Origin: Reyranella sp.
GTDB taxonomy: Bacteria; Pseudomonadota; Alphaproteobacteria; Reyranellales; Reyranellaceae
DNA: 64,000 nucleotides
Reading direction: 5' to 3'
Assembly (NCBI RefSeq): GCF_004297265.1
Contig: NZ_SCUT01000003.1
Span: forward strand, 186,001 to 250,000
Position 1 is the stretch's first letter; every line of letters begins with the position of its first letter. Made by a program: the position numbers and the translations under genes. Of this stretch, positions 45,915 through 53,913 are shown piece after piece. The notes below the pieces were generated by a model. The model made no database searches. It saw only the letters and a list, made by a program, of their open reading frames with translations, and was not told the DNA's origin.

Positions 45915-46763
45915 ATGAGCCGGGAGGGCGGAGCGGCGCGCACCGCCCTCCTGATCGTCTTCGCGATGCTGGCCTTCGCCGGCAACTCGCTGCTCTGCCG
46001 TGTGGCGCTGCGCGATACCTCGATCGACGCCGCCAGCTTCACCTCGATCCGCCTCGCCTCCGGCGCACTGGTGCTCTGGGTCCTGCTGCGCTCCCGCGGG
46101 AAGCAGCCGCTGGCGGCGGGAAGCTGGCCGATGGCCGCCATGCTCTTTGCCTACGCGGTCTGCTTCTCCTTCGCCTATCGCGATCTCACCGCCGCGACGG
46201 GAGCGCTGCTGCTGTTCGGCGCCGTGCAGCTCACCATGACCGCCTATGGTCTGTTCAAGGGTGAGCGCGTGGTCGGGTTGCGGCTCGTCGGCGTGCTGGT
46301 GGCGGTCGCGGGGCTCGTCTGGCTGCTGTTGCCCGGCCTGTCGGCGCCGCCTCCATTGGCGGCGGGGCTCATGCTGGCCGCCGGGCTCGCCTGGGGCATC
46401 TATTCTCTGCTGGGGCGCGGTGCCGGCGATGCCACCGCGGCCACCGGCGGCAATTTCATCCGCGCCGTGCCCTTTGCCGCCGTCCTCAGCCTGGCTGCAG
46501 CGAGCCAGGCCAGTCCCGACCCGACGGGCCTCACGTACGCCGTTGCATCGGGCGCCGTGACCTCGGGCCTGGGCTATGTGCTTTGGTACGCCGCCCTCCC
46601 GGCACTTTCCGCTACCTCCGCGGCGACAATCCAGCTTTGCGTCCCCGCCATTGCCGCGCTGGGGGGCGCAGTGCTACTCGCCGAGCCCATCACCGCCAGG
46701 CTGCTTATTGCGTCGGCGGCGATCCTGGGCGGCATCGCGCTCACCATCCGCAGGAAACGCTGA
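45915..46763 (+). CDS. EamA/DMT family transporter
   Basis: 282 residues, about ten short transmembrane helices arranged as two EamA repeats (about 8-135 and 145-282). The N-terminal helix contains the family's AFAGNSLLCRVALRD, and the second repeat contains GLGYVLWYAALPALSATSAA. DMT transporters export amino acids, metabolites or drugs; the cargo here is unknown. It follows the amidohydrolase stop directly, and the aminotransferase gene follows 14 bp later. Confidence 0.9.
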   Translation: MSREGGAARTALLIVFAMLAFAGNSLLCRVALRDTSIDAASFTSIRLASGALVLWVLLRSRGKQPLAAGSWPMAAMLFAYAVCFSFAYRDLTAATGALLLFGAVQLTMTAYGLFKGERVVGLRLVGVLVAVAGLVWLLLPGLSAPPPLAAGLMLAAGLAWGIYSLLGRGAGDATAATGGNFIRAVPFAAVLSLAAASQASPDPTGLTYAVASGAVTSGLGYVLWYAALPALSATSAATIQLCVPAIAALGGAVLLAEPITARLLIASAAILGGIALTIRRKR

Positions 46764-46777
46764 AAGTACGGGGAAAA

Positions 46778-47980
46778 ATGTTCGAGGTTGCCGATCGTCT
46801 GAAGAACGTGAAGGTGTCGGCCTCGGCCGCGATGACCCGCAAGGTGCGCGACCTGCGGGCCCAGGGCGTGAAGATCGTCGGCCTGTCCTCGGGCGAACCC
46901 GATTTCCCCACCCCGGCTCATGCGATCGAAGCCGCGCACCAGGCGGCGCTGGCCGGCGAGACCAAGTATCCGCCGCAGGACGGCATCAGGCCGCTGAAGG
47001 AGGCGATCCAGCGTAAGTTCAAGCGCGACAACGGGCTCGACTATGCGCTGGACGAGATCATGGTCTCCAACGGCAGCAAGCAGATCATGTACGACGCGCT
47101 GATGGCCAGCGTGAACCCGGGCGACGAGGTCATCATCCCGGCGCCTGGATGGATCTCCTATGCCGACCAGGCGGTGATCGCCGGCGCGAAGCCCGTGCCG
47201 GTGTCCTGCCCGGAGAACAACCAGTTCAAGCTGCGCGCCGCCGATCTCGACGCCGCTATCACGCCGAAGACGCGGTGGGTCGTGCTGAACTTCCCGAATA
47301 ATCCAACTGGTGCCGTCTGCTCGCCGGCCGAGATGCGCCAGATCTGCGACGTGCTGCTGAAGCACAAGCATGTTCTGGTCATGGCCGACGACGTCTACGA
47401 GCACCTGGTCTATGGCGACGCGACGTTCTGCACCGTGGCCCAGGTCGAGCCGGCGCTGAAGGACCGCACGCTCACCGTCAACGGCGCGTCCAAGGCCTAT
47501 GCCATGACCGGCTGGCGGGTCGGCTTCGCCGGGGGTCCACGCGCGATGATCGCGGCCATGACCAACATGCAGGGCCAGATCGGCTCGGGCATCTCGACGA
47601 TCAGCCAGGCCGCCGCCGTTGCCGCGCTGAATGGACCACAGGAACTGCTGAAGGAGCGGGCCGCCGACTACCAGAAGCGCCGCGACGAGGTCGTGGCGAT
47701 GCTGCGCGCCGCGAAGGGCGTCACCTGCCACATGCCCGAGGGTGCCTTCTATGTGTTCCCCAACATCGCGGGCTGCATCGGCAAGACCTCGAAGGGCGGC
47801 CGCAGGATTTCCAACGACACCGACTTCGTCACCGCGCTGCTGGAAGAGAAGCACGTCGCCACGGTGCAGGGTGCGGCCTACGGCATGAGCCCCTACTTCC
47901 GGATTTCCTACGCCACCGACATGGCGAGCCTTCGCGAAGGCTGCACGCGCATCGAGGAATTCTGCGACGAACTCAGCTAG
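46778..47980 (+). CDS. Class I/II pyridoxal-phosphate aminotransferase (aspartate type Ib)
   Basis: 400 residues. Motifs: SSGEPDFPTPAH at the substrate entrance, PGDEVIIPAPGWISY, VVLNFPNNPTGAVCSPAEM, and the PLP-lysine region TVNGASKAYAMTGWRVG. Length and motifs fit the AspC/AatA branch, which transaminates aspartate, sometimes prephenate or aromatic amino acids. The start at 46778 has ggggaa before it. A perfect hairpin follows the stop. Confidence 0.93.
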   Translation: MFEVADRLKNVKVSASAAMTRKVRDLRAQGVKIVGLSSGEPDFPTPAHAIEAAHQAALAGETKYPPQDGIRPLKEAIQRKFKRDNGLDYALDEIMVSNGSKQIMYDALMASVNPGDEVIIPAPGWISYADQAVIAGAKPVPVSCPENNQFKLRAADLDAAITPKTRWVVLNFPNNPTGAVCSPAEMRQICDVLLKHKHVLVMADDVYEHLVYGDATFCTVAQVEPALKDRTLTVNGASKAYAMTGWRVGFAGGPRAMIAAMTNMQGQIGSGISTISQAAAVAALNGPQELLKERAADYQKRRDEVVAMLRAAKGVTCHMPEGAFYVFPNIAGCIGKTSKGGRRISNDTDFVTALLEEKHVATVQGAAYGMSPYFRISYATDMASLREGCTRIEEFCDELS

Positions 47981-47997
47981 GGGGCAAAGTCTTCATT

Positions 47998-48056
47998 GGA
48001 GCGCGCCACTCCAGTGGCGCTCATGCTTTCCGAGCGCCACTGGAGTGGCGCGCTCC
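47998..48056. terminator. Perfect 25-bp inverted repeat, probable bidirectional terminator
   Basis: The left arm (47998-48022) begins ggagcgcgccactccagtgg. The right arm (48032-48056) is its exact reverse complement, with a 9-nt loop atgctttcc. Each arm contains an internal palindrome gcgccactccagtggcgc, so a cruciform is also possible. It lies between convergent gene ends. There is no long T-run. Confidence 0.85.
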
Positions 48057-48071
48057 GAACAGAGGCCCCGA

Positions 48072-48524
48072 CTAAAGTGCGTTGATTTCCCGGACCTTGG
48101 CGGCGAGGCCGAGCTTGCGGTTGCAGAGCGGCCAGTGCCAAGTCTCGCCCTGGTCGAACATCACCCAGGACGTCAGCGCCGCAGCCTTCTCGTAGTCCTG
48201 CGCCGCCTCGATGGCTTCTTTTGGCGTGAGCACCGTACCATCGCGCCGCTGCTGCAGGGTGATGTAGGTGCGCGCCGTGTATTGGAATCGACCGTGATAG
48301 GAACCGCGCCCGCCGCTGATGCGGGTCGAGTGCGGCCCCCAGCTGCCGCTTTCGCAGACCGCGAGCGACTGCACGACCTCGTCCTTACGCGCCTGGACGA
48401 ACTGCTCATGCTCCGTCGGACCTTGCGGCACCGCGGCGGTCTCGGTCGGCTTCTTGGCGCATCCCGGCCCGACGCAGAGCGCGACGAGCAGGAGCGGCGG
48501 GATGGCGGTTCGAAGAATGTTCAC
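48072..48524 (-). CDS. Small lipoprotein-like protein with Rpf/transglycosylase-like domain
   Basis: 150 residues from a GTG at 48524; longer frames extend upstream but lack a signal peptide at their start. Hydrophobic LLLVALCVGPGC suggests a lipid-anchored or exported product (Cys22). The rest resembles the resuscitation-promoting-factor lysozyme fold: VCESGSWGP with candidate catalytic Glu58, SYHGRFQYTARTY matching the YGGLQF block, and TWHWPLC matching the closing WPVC. Cys57 and Cys134 would form the fold's conserved disulfide. If so, it is a muralytic enzyme. The domain call is by motif only; the start is uncertain. Confidence 0.65.
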   Translation of the reverse strand: MNILRTAIPPLLLVALCVGPGCAKKPTETAAVPQGPTEHEQFVQARKDEVVQSLAVCESGSWGPHSTRISGGRGSYHGRFQYTARTYITLQQRRDGTVLTPKEAIEAAQDYEKAAALTSWVMFDQGETWHWPLCNRKLGLAAKVREINAL

Positions 48525-48759
48525 GGCACGCCATTGATCACACGATTTTATCCCCAGGGTAAACCCCGGCCAGCCGGCGCCACAGGAGCCTAGGTTGCGG
48601 TGCCGCGAGCGCAATCGTGCCATGAACGACCTCGATGAAATGCCGGTTACGCTGGCTTAAATCCCTCCTCGCGCCCAAGGACGCCGGGCACGCCGATCTC
48701 TGCGGCACGGCAGCGCCGCAACCGCATTCGTGTACCAATTGTAACGGTGCGGGCAGCTT

Positions 48760-49674
48760 TCAGGCTGCAACGCCCGGATGAGTCTTGATCCAGTGCCGCG
48801 CGATCTCCTCGCGAGTCGCCACCCAGACCCTGGGCTTCGACGCCACGTAGTCGAGGAAGCGCGCCAGGGTCGCGGCGCGGCTGGGGCGTCCGGCGAGGCG
48901 GCAATGCAGGCCGATCGACATCATCTTCGGGGCGCGCGCCCCCTCGGCGTAGAGCACGTCGAAACTATCCTTCATCGCCTGCAGCCAACCGTCGCCCGCG
49001 GTGAATCCCGGGGGCACGCCGAACTTCATGTCGTTCACTTCGAGCGTGTAAGGGATGATCAGGTGGGGCTCGCCGCCGACCTTCACCCAGTAGGGCAAGT
49101 CGTCGGAATAGGAGTCGCTCGAATAGAGGAAGCCGCCATGATTGATGACGGCTTCGAGCGTGTGCAGGCCGAAGCGGCCGGTGTACCAGCCGACCGGGGC
49201 TTTGCCCGCGGTTTGCTCGATCGCCTTCACTGCCTTCCTCATATGGTCGAGCTCCTGCTCGAGCGTGAAGTCCTTGTAGTTGATCCAGCGCCAGCCGTGG
49301 CTCGCCACCTCGTGGCCGGCCTCGGCCATTGCCTTGCCGGCCGCGGGGTTGAGTTCCAGCGCGCGGCCGACCGCCCACGAGGTGAAGCGCATGTTGCGTT
49401 CCTGGAAGAGCCGCAGGATGCGCCAGAAGCCGGCGCGGCTGCCGTACTCGTACATCGACTCGGTCGAGAGATCGCGGCCCCCCTCGATCGGCGTGCCGCC
49501 CGGCGTCTCGGTGAGGAAGACCTCGGAGGCCGGATCGCCGTTCAGGATCGTATTCTCGCCGCCCTCCTCGTAGTTCAGCACGAAGCTCACCGCGATGCGG
49601 GCATCGCCCGGCCACTGCGCATGCGGCGGGTTGGGGCCGTAGCCGATCAGGTTGCGGTCGAGATGGTTGTGCAT
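48760..49674 (-). CDS. puuE: Allantoinase PuuE (polysaccharide deacetylase fold)
   Basis: 304 residues. It belongs to the carbohydrate-esterase-4-like family that hydrolyses allantoin without the usual metal. The family blocks are LIGYGPNPPHAQWPGDARIA, VSFVLNYEEGGENTILNGD, MYEYGSRAGFWRILRLF, EVASHGWRWINY, and GWYTGRFGLHTLEAV. It is divergent from an allantoate-amidohydrolase-like gene with 78 bp between, the pairing expected for allantoin degradation. No uricase or HIU hydrolase gene is in the window. A broader deacetylase role cannot be excluded. Confidence 0.88.
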   Translation of the reverse strand: MHNHLDRNLIGYGPNPPHAQWPGDARIAVSFVLNYEEGGENTILNGDPASEVFLTETPGGTPIEGGRDLSTESMYEYGSRAGFWRILRLFQERNMRFTSWAVGRALELNPAAGKAMAEAGHEVASHGWRWINYKDFTLEQELDHMRKAVKAIEQTAGKAPVGWYTGRFGLHTLEAVINHGGFLYSSDSYSDDLPYWVKVGGEPHLIIPYTLEVNDMKFGVPPGFTAGDGWLQAMKDSFDVLYAEGARAPKMMSIGLHCRLAGRPSRAATLARFLDYVASKPRVWVATREEIARHWIKTHPGVAA

Positions 49675-49752
49675 GAGTTCCTCGGAAACGCGAGCGATTG
49701 AAGCCCGACTATGACGCGGCTATAGCTCGCGCGACAAGCTTGTGGAGGCGAG

Positions 49753-50994
49753 ATGGGCGCGGCCGAAGCGATCCGGGAAGAGCGGCTGTGGCGGCGGCAC
49801 GCCGACATGGCGAAACTGGGCGGCACGCCCAAGGGCGGCGTCAACCGGCAGGCGCTCTCCGCCGAGGATGCGGCGGCGCGCAACCTGCTCGGCGCCTGGG
49901 CCCGGGCGCGCGGTTTCGCCGTCTCGACCGACGCCATCGGCAACCTTTTCGTGCGCCGCGAGGGCTCCGATCCCCAAGCCCTGCCGGTGATGAGCGGCTC
50001 GCACATGGACAGCCAGCCGACCGGCGGCCGTTTCGACGGTATGTACGGTGTGCTGGCGGCCTTCGAGGCGCTGGAAGCGCTGGAAGATGCCGGCGTGCAG
50101 ACACGCCGTCCCGTGGTCGCCGTCGCCTGGACCAACGAGGAAGGCTCACGCTTCCAGCCCGGCGCCATGGGCTCGGCGGTGTTTGCCGGCCACAACGCGC
50201 TTGAGGAGATGTTCGAGGTCAAGGACTGGAAAGGCGTCGCGCTCAAGGATGCACTGGCCGAGACCTTGAAGGCGGCACCGGCGCCGATGCTGGGCGGCAA
50301 GCCCGGCTTCCCACTCGACGGTTATGTCGAGGCCCATATCGAGCAGGGCCCGCGGCTGGAGAACGAGCAAAAGACCATCGGCGTCGTCACCGCGATCCAG
50401 GGCAGCCGCCGCTACATCGTCACCATCGAGGGCGAGGAGGCGCATGCCGGCACGACGCCGCGCGCCGCCCGCAAGGATGCATTTGCCGCCGCCCTTCGCA
50501 TCGCCCAGACGATGTACGAGGCGACGACCGATGCTGACGACATGCTGCGCTTCACCATCGGCAGGGTCGATGTGGCGCCGGGCTCGCCCAATACGGTGCC
50601 TGGCCGGACGGTCTTCACCATCGACATGCGCCATCCCGACGATGCGGTGCTGGAAGCGCACGAGAGGAAGCTGAAGGAGATCGTCGCTTCGAAGGCAGCG
50701 CCCTGCACTTCGGGTATCGAGCGCGTGACGGCGGTGCCGCCGACCAATTTCGATCCGATGGTGGTCGACCTGGTGCGGGCCAAGACCAATGCGCTGAAGC
50801 TCTCCAATATGGACATGCCCTCGGGCGCCGGCCACGACGCCATGCACATCGCCCGCCTCTGCCCCACCGGCATGATCTTCGTTCCCTGCGAACGCGGGAT
50901 CAGCCACAACGAAATCGAGAACGCCACGCCCCAGGACCTCGCCGCCGGCGCCCGCGTCCTGGTCGAGGTGCTGGTCGAACTGGCCAACCGCTGA
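49753..50994 (+). CDS. Zn-dependent amidohydrolase, AllC/HyuC type
   Basis: 413 residues, M20 peptidase clan. Motifs: SGSHMDSQPTGGRFDGMYG (first zinc His and bridging Asp), AWTNEEGSRFQPGAMGS (catalytic Glu pair), EAHIEQGPRLEN, and a C-terminal GAGHDAMHIARLCPTGMIF. These define the allantoate amidohydrolase, N-carbamoyl-L-amino-acid hydrolase and beta-ureidopropionase group. Being divergent from puuE favours allantoate as substrate. tggaggcg lies before the ATG at 49753. Confidence 0.9.
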   Translation: MGAAEAIREERLWRRHADMAKLGGTPKGGVNRQALSAEDAAARNLLGAWARARGFAVSTDAIGNLFVRREGSDPQALPVMSGSHMDSQPTGGRFDGMYGVLAAFEALEALEDAGVQTRRPVVAVAWTNEEGSRFQPGAMGSAVFAGHNALEEMFEVKDWKGVALKDALAETLKAAPAPMLGGKPGFPLDGYVEAHIEQGPRLENEQKTIGVVTAIQGSRRYIVTIEGEEAHAGTTPRAARKDAFAAALRIAQTMYEATTDADDMLRFTIGRVDVAPGSPNTVPGRTVFTIDMRHPDDAVLEAHERKLKEIVASKAAPCTSGIERVTAVPPTNFDPMVVDLVRAKTNALKLSNMDMPSGAGHDAMHIARLCPTGMIFVPCERGISHNEIENATPQDLAAGARVLVEVLVELANR

Positions 50995-51004
50995 GGAACC
51001 GTTG

Positions 51005-52159
51005 ATGTCGAAGAAGATGCAATCCGAACTCGTAGCGATCCTGTCCGACCTGATCGCCTTGCCGAGCCCCTACCCGCCCGGCACCTCGGTCGAGATCTGC
51101 GCCTATACGGCGAAGCGCCTGAAAAAGGCGGGCTACAAGGTCGAGATCGCCACCCACAAGAAGGGCGTCGACAATGTCGTGGCGCGCATGAAGGGCAAGG
51201 CGAAGGGCCCGGTCATCGCCTTCAACGCCCATGTCGATACGGTGGGCGTCGGCGAGCGCGCGAACTGGAAGAGCGATCCCTACAAGGCGCTGGTCAAGGG
51301 CGGCCTCGTCTACGGGCTGGGTGCGGGCAACTGCAAGGGCAGCATGGCGGTGCAGATCTGGATCGCCGAGGAGATCGCGCGCCGCGGCGGCCCGGCATCG
51401 GGCGAGCTGATCTTCACCTTCGTGGCCGACGAGGAGAATCTCGGGCCCGAGGGCATGGAGTATCTGCGCAAGAGCGGCAAGGTGCGACCTGACGCGTTGA
51501 TTCTGGGGGCGCAGACCGAGAACAACCTGATCGTGGCCGAGCGCGGCGTCATGTGGGCGCGCCTCACCACCAAGGGCCGCGCCGCCCATGCCGGCAACCC
51601 GGCCGCCGGCGACAATGCCATCCTGCGCATGATGCGCCTCGTGGGGGCGCTCAGCTCCTACTACGACAAGGCCTTGGCGGATCGCGTCTCAGGCGCAAAG
51701 AAGTCGACGGTGAACATCGGCATGTTCCATGGCGGCCACAACACCAACGTCGTGCCGTCGGCCTGCACCGTCGAGATCGACCGCCGCCTGCTGCCCAACG
51801 AGAAGGTGAAGGATGCGTTCAAGGAACTGAAGAAGGTGGTCGACAGCGTCGGCGAGCCGAAGACGACGTACGGTGTCGAATTCCTGACCGGCACCAACGG
51901 CTTCTTCGCGCCCGAGAACGGCGCGGCCGTCGGCGCCTTCGAAGCCGCGGTCAAGGCGTACAGCGGCCGCAAGGTGAAGTTCCTCAACGCCACCGGCGTC
52001 AGCGACGGCCGCTACTATGCCGACGACGATATCGAGATCATCAATTTCGGCCCCGGCTCCGGTGCGCAAGGCCACGCCGCCAACGAGAGCGTGCCGATTG
52101 CCGAGATGGTTGACGCCGCCCACATCCAGCTCGACGTGGTGAAGCGGCTTCTGGGTTAG
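51005..52159 (+). CDS. M20 family peptidase (ArgE/DapE/ACY1-like)
   Basis: 384 residues. The metal site motifs VIAFNAHVDTVGVG, GLGAGNCKGSMA and FTFVADEENLGPEG are those of ArgE/DapE-type deacylases. The central bridging residue is Asn (GNCKG) rather than the usual Asp (G-x-D-x-KG), which could change metal binding. The ATG at 51005 lies one codon after an in-frame TTG, with a gaggaac site. It is 10 bp behind the AllC-like gene and may act on a later intermediate of the same pathway. Confidence 0.87.
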   Translation: MSKKMQSELVAILSDLIALPSPYPPGTSVEICAYTAKRLKKAGYKVEIATHKKGVDNVVARMKGKAKGPVIAFNAHVDTVGVGERANWKSDPYKALVKGGLVYGLGAGNCKGSMAVQIWIAEEIARRGGPASGELIFTFVADEENLGPEGMEYLRKSGKVRPDALILGAQTENNLIVAERGVMWARLTTKGRAAHAGNPAAGDNAILRMMRLVGALSSYYDKALADRVSGAKKSTVNIGMFHGGHNTNVVPSACTVEIDRRLLPNEKVKDAFKELKKVVDSVGEPKTTYGVEFLTGTNGFFAPENGAAVGAFEAAVKAYSGRKVKFLNATGVSDGRYYADDDIEIINFGPGSGAQGHAANESVPIAEMVDAAHIQLDVVKRLLG

Positions 52160-52668
52160 AGGTAGCCGCCGGCCTTCAGGCTCTCGACGATCTGCTGCAC
52201 GAAGCGTCGCGGGTCCTTCGACTGTGCGTGATGATGAAACTTTTCGAGGGGTTTTGAGCCACCGCCCCGGTAGAGCGCGGCGCGCACGAGCAGCGATGGC
52301 GAATTCCCGCTGGAACCTCGGGCAACGTCTATCTCCAGCGTGTAGGTGGGATTGAACCGCTGGACGATCTCGCTCTGCTCAGTGCCGCGATAAAGTTCCA
52401 CGCTGCTGGCGCGTCCGGCTTCCACGACGATACCAAAGGGCGTTAGTAGTCTGACGAACTCCGCGGTGATGTACTTTCCGTCGATGAAGTCGTCATTTGG
52501 CGGCAGCCAGAGGAGCAGCCGCTGCATCCTCACCGGTGCCGAGCCGGAATTGAGCGGTTCGTGGGCAAAGGTGGGGGGCTTGTCGCAAGCGGACAGAATC
52601 AGGCTGCCAGCAACCAGCTTCGGTGCCAAAAGGACCCGCCGCCTCGACAGCAGTGATCGACGCCACAT
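52156..52668 (-). CDS. Hypothetical lipoprotein
   Basis: 170 residues. The Arg-rich N terminus and hydrophobic stretch end in a good lipobox LSAC (Cys28), so it is probably lipid-anchored at the envelope. The body shows alternating strands and helices (QRLLLWLPPNDDFIDGKY, TYTLEIDVARG, FVQQIVESLKAGGYL) without a family I recognise. Its ATG overlaps the stop of the upstream lipoprotein gene (ATGA) and its stop overlaps the convergent M20 gene by 4 bp. The closing pattern matches the upstream protein, suggesting relatedness. Confidence 0.7.
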   Translation of the reverse strand: MWRRSLLSRRRVLLAPKLVAGSLILSACDKPPTFAHEPLNSGSAPVRMQRLLLWLPPNDDFIDGKYITAEFVRLLTPFGIVVEAGRASSVELYRGTEQSEIVQRFNPTYTLEIDVARGSSGNSPSLLVRAALYRGGGSKPLEKFHHHAQSKDPRRFVQQIVESLKAGGYL

Positions 52669-53228
52669 CAGATCAACCCGTCCTTTTTCAGCTTCGCCGT
52701 CAGGTCATCGACATAACGATCCGCCGCGGCCAGACGCCTCGACTCCATCCCGCTGGCCCTCCAGAAATCCACCATGTCGGTCTTGGCACGCCAAATGGCT
52801 CTGTCCCGCGTGCCCCTGTCGTACAAAGTCGCATCGATTTCGTAGTCGTCGACATATTGACCGCGGAACTTGATGACGCCGCTGGTCAGGAGCATCCCCT
52901 GACGGCTCTGGAAACGGGCGTCTGCCGCCGCTATTAGCGGTTTTCCGTTGGCTGCGGCGCCATCTATATCAATGACCTCGACTGCGATCCCGAGCGGCGG
53001 CCATTTCGCGTCGAAGCTCTGCTTCAGTTCGGTCGCACTGAGGAGGGACGCATTCTGTCCCGCCGTGAGCGTGGGGCGGGAGAACCTTGTAACAATCAGG
53101 ACCCGCGTCAGCTTCTGTCCTGAAACGTAGGCGGCGTTGGATTGCGTGACGACCTTCTGATCGGGCGTACAGCCCGTAAGCGCCATGCCGAGCCCCATCA
53201 AGGCATGACGCCGCCTCAAATCTGTCAT
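52668..53228 (-). CDS. Hypothetical lipoprotein, related to its downstream neighbour
   Basis: 186 residues. The start at 53228 gives a compact signal peptide with lipobox LTGC (Cys20); the longer upstream frame has none. The layout parallels the next gene: an early strand LTRVLIVTRFSRPTLTAG, a middle GIAVEVIDIDG, a strand pair YVDDYEIDATLYDRGTRD, and a closing helix AADRYVDDLTAKLKKDGLI. No family recognised. The two are translationally coupled and probably act together in the envelope. Confidence 0.7.
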   Translation of the reverse strand: MTDLRRRHALMGLGMALTGCTPDQKVVTQSNAAYVSGQKLTRVLIVTRFSRPTLTAGQNASLLSATELKQSFDAKWPPLGIAVEVIDIDGAAANGKPLIAAADARFQSRQGMLLTSGVIKFRGQYVDDYEIDATLYDRGTRDRAIWRAKTDMVDFWRASGMESRRLAAADRYVDDLTAKLKKDGLI

Positions 53229-53391
53229 TCTGCCGAACTCTCCCCACCTGCTCCATATTAGCAGGAAACCCTTCGATGACTCTACCGAAGATTGCGCACA
53301 ACACGATGCTGATCGGGTCCGAAACCGGCCAGACCCAGGACGGCTTTCAGCGGTAAGCATGGAGGCGGTAAAGCACTCAGGGAACCCGTCG

Positions 53392-53874
53392 ATGCCAGGA
53401 CAGACCACACCCAAGACCTACGGAACTGTGAGCCCCGAGGCGCGGGCCGGAATGACAGGACTCGAATTCGTGCAAGGCCTGGCCGACGGGACGCTGCCGC
53501 TCAATACAATCGCCGAGACGCTGGGCTACGATGTGATCGAGGCGGCGAACGGCAGGGTCGTCGTCTCGATCGTGCCGACCGACCGGCATCTCAATCCGTC
53601 GGGCACGGTGCATGGCGGGCTCGCGGCGACGCTGCTCGACAGCTGCATGGGCCTCGCGGTCCAGACGACCTTGGCGAAGGGGTTTGCCCAGACGACGGTC
53701 GAGTTCAAGATCTCGCTGCTGCGGCCGATCACGCCGCAGACCGGCCTGATCCGCGCCGAAGGTCTCGTGCTCAATGCCGGTCGCCGCGTCGGCACCGCGG
53801 AAGGACGCATTACCGACGGGAATGGCCGTCTGCTGGCGCACGGCACGACCACCTGTCTCATCTTTGCGCCCTGA
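53392..53874 (+). CDS. PaaI-type hotdog-fold thioesterase
   Basis: About 160 residues from the ATG at 53392, which has an aggga site; an in-frame ATG at 53359 lacks one. The hotdog helix-strand core is LNPSGTVHGGLAATLLDSCMG, with the HGG motif of PaaI thioesterases. KISLLRPITPQTGLIRAEG follows, and the ending is GRLLAHGTTTCLIF. The family hydrolyses acyl-CoA, often phenylacetyl- or other aryl-CoA. A neighbouring acyl-CoA synthetase gene at 56.4 kb fits CoA-thioester metabolism loosely. Confidence 0.9.
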   Translation: MPGQTTPKTYGTVSPEARAGMTGLEFVQGLADGTLPLNTIAETLGYDVIEAANGRVVVSIVPTDRHLNPSGTVHGGLAATLLDSCMGLAVQTTLAKGFAQTTVEFKISLLRPITPQTGLIRAEGLVLNAGRRVGTAEGRITDGNGRLLAHGTTTCLIFAP

Positions 53875-53913
53875 CGCGGCGCGTGGCACGCTCGCGGCAG
53901 GGAGAAGACATCC

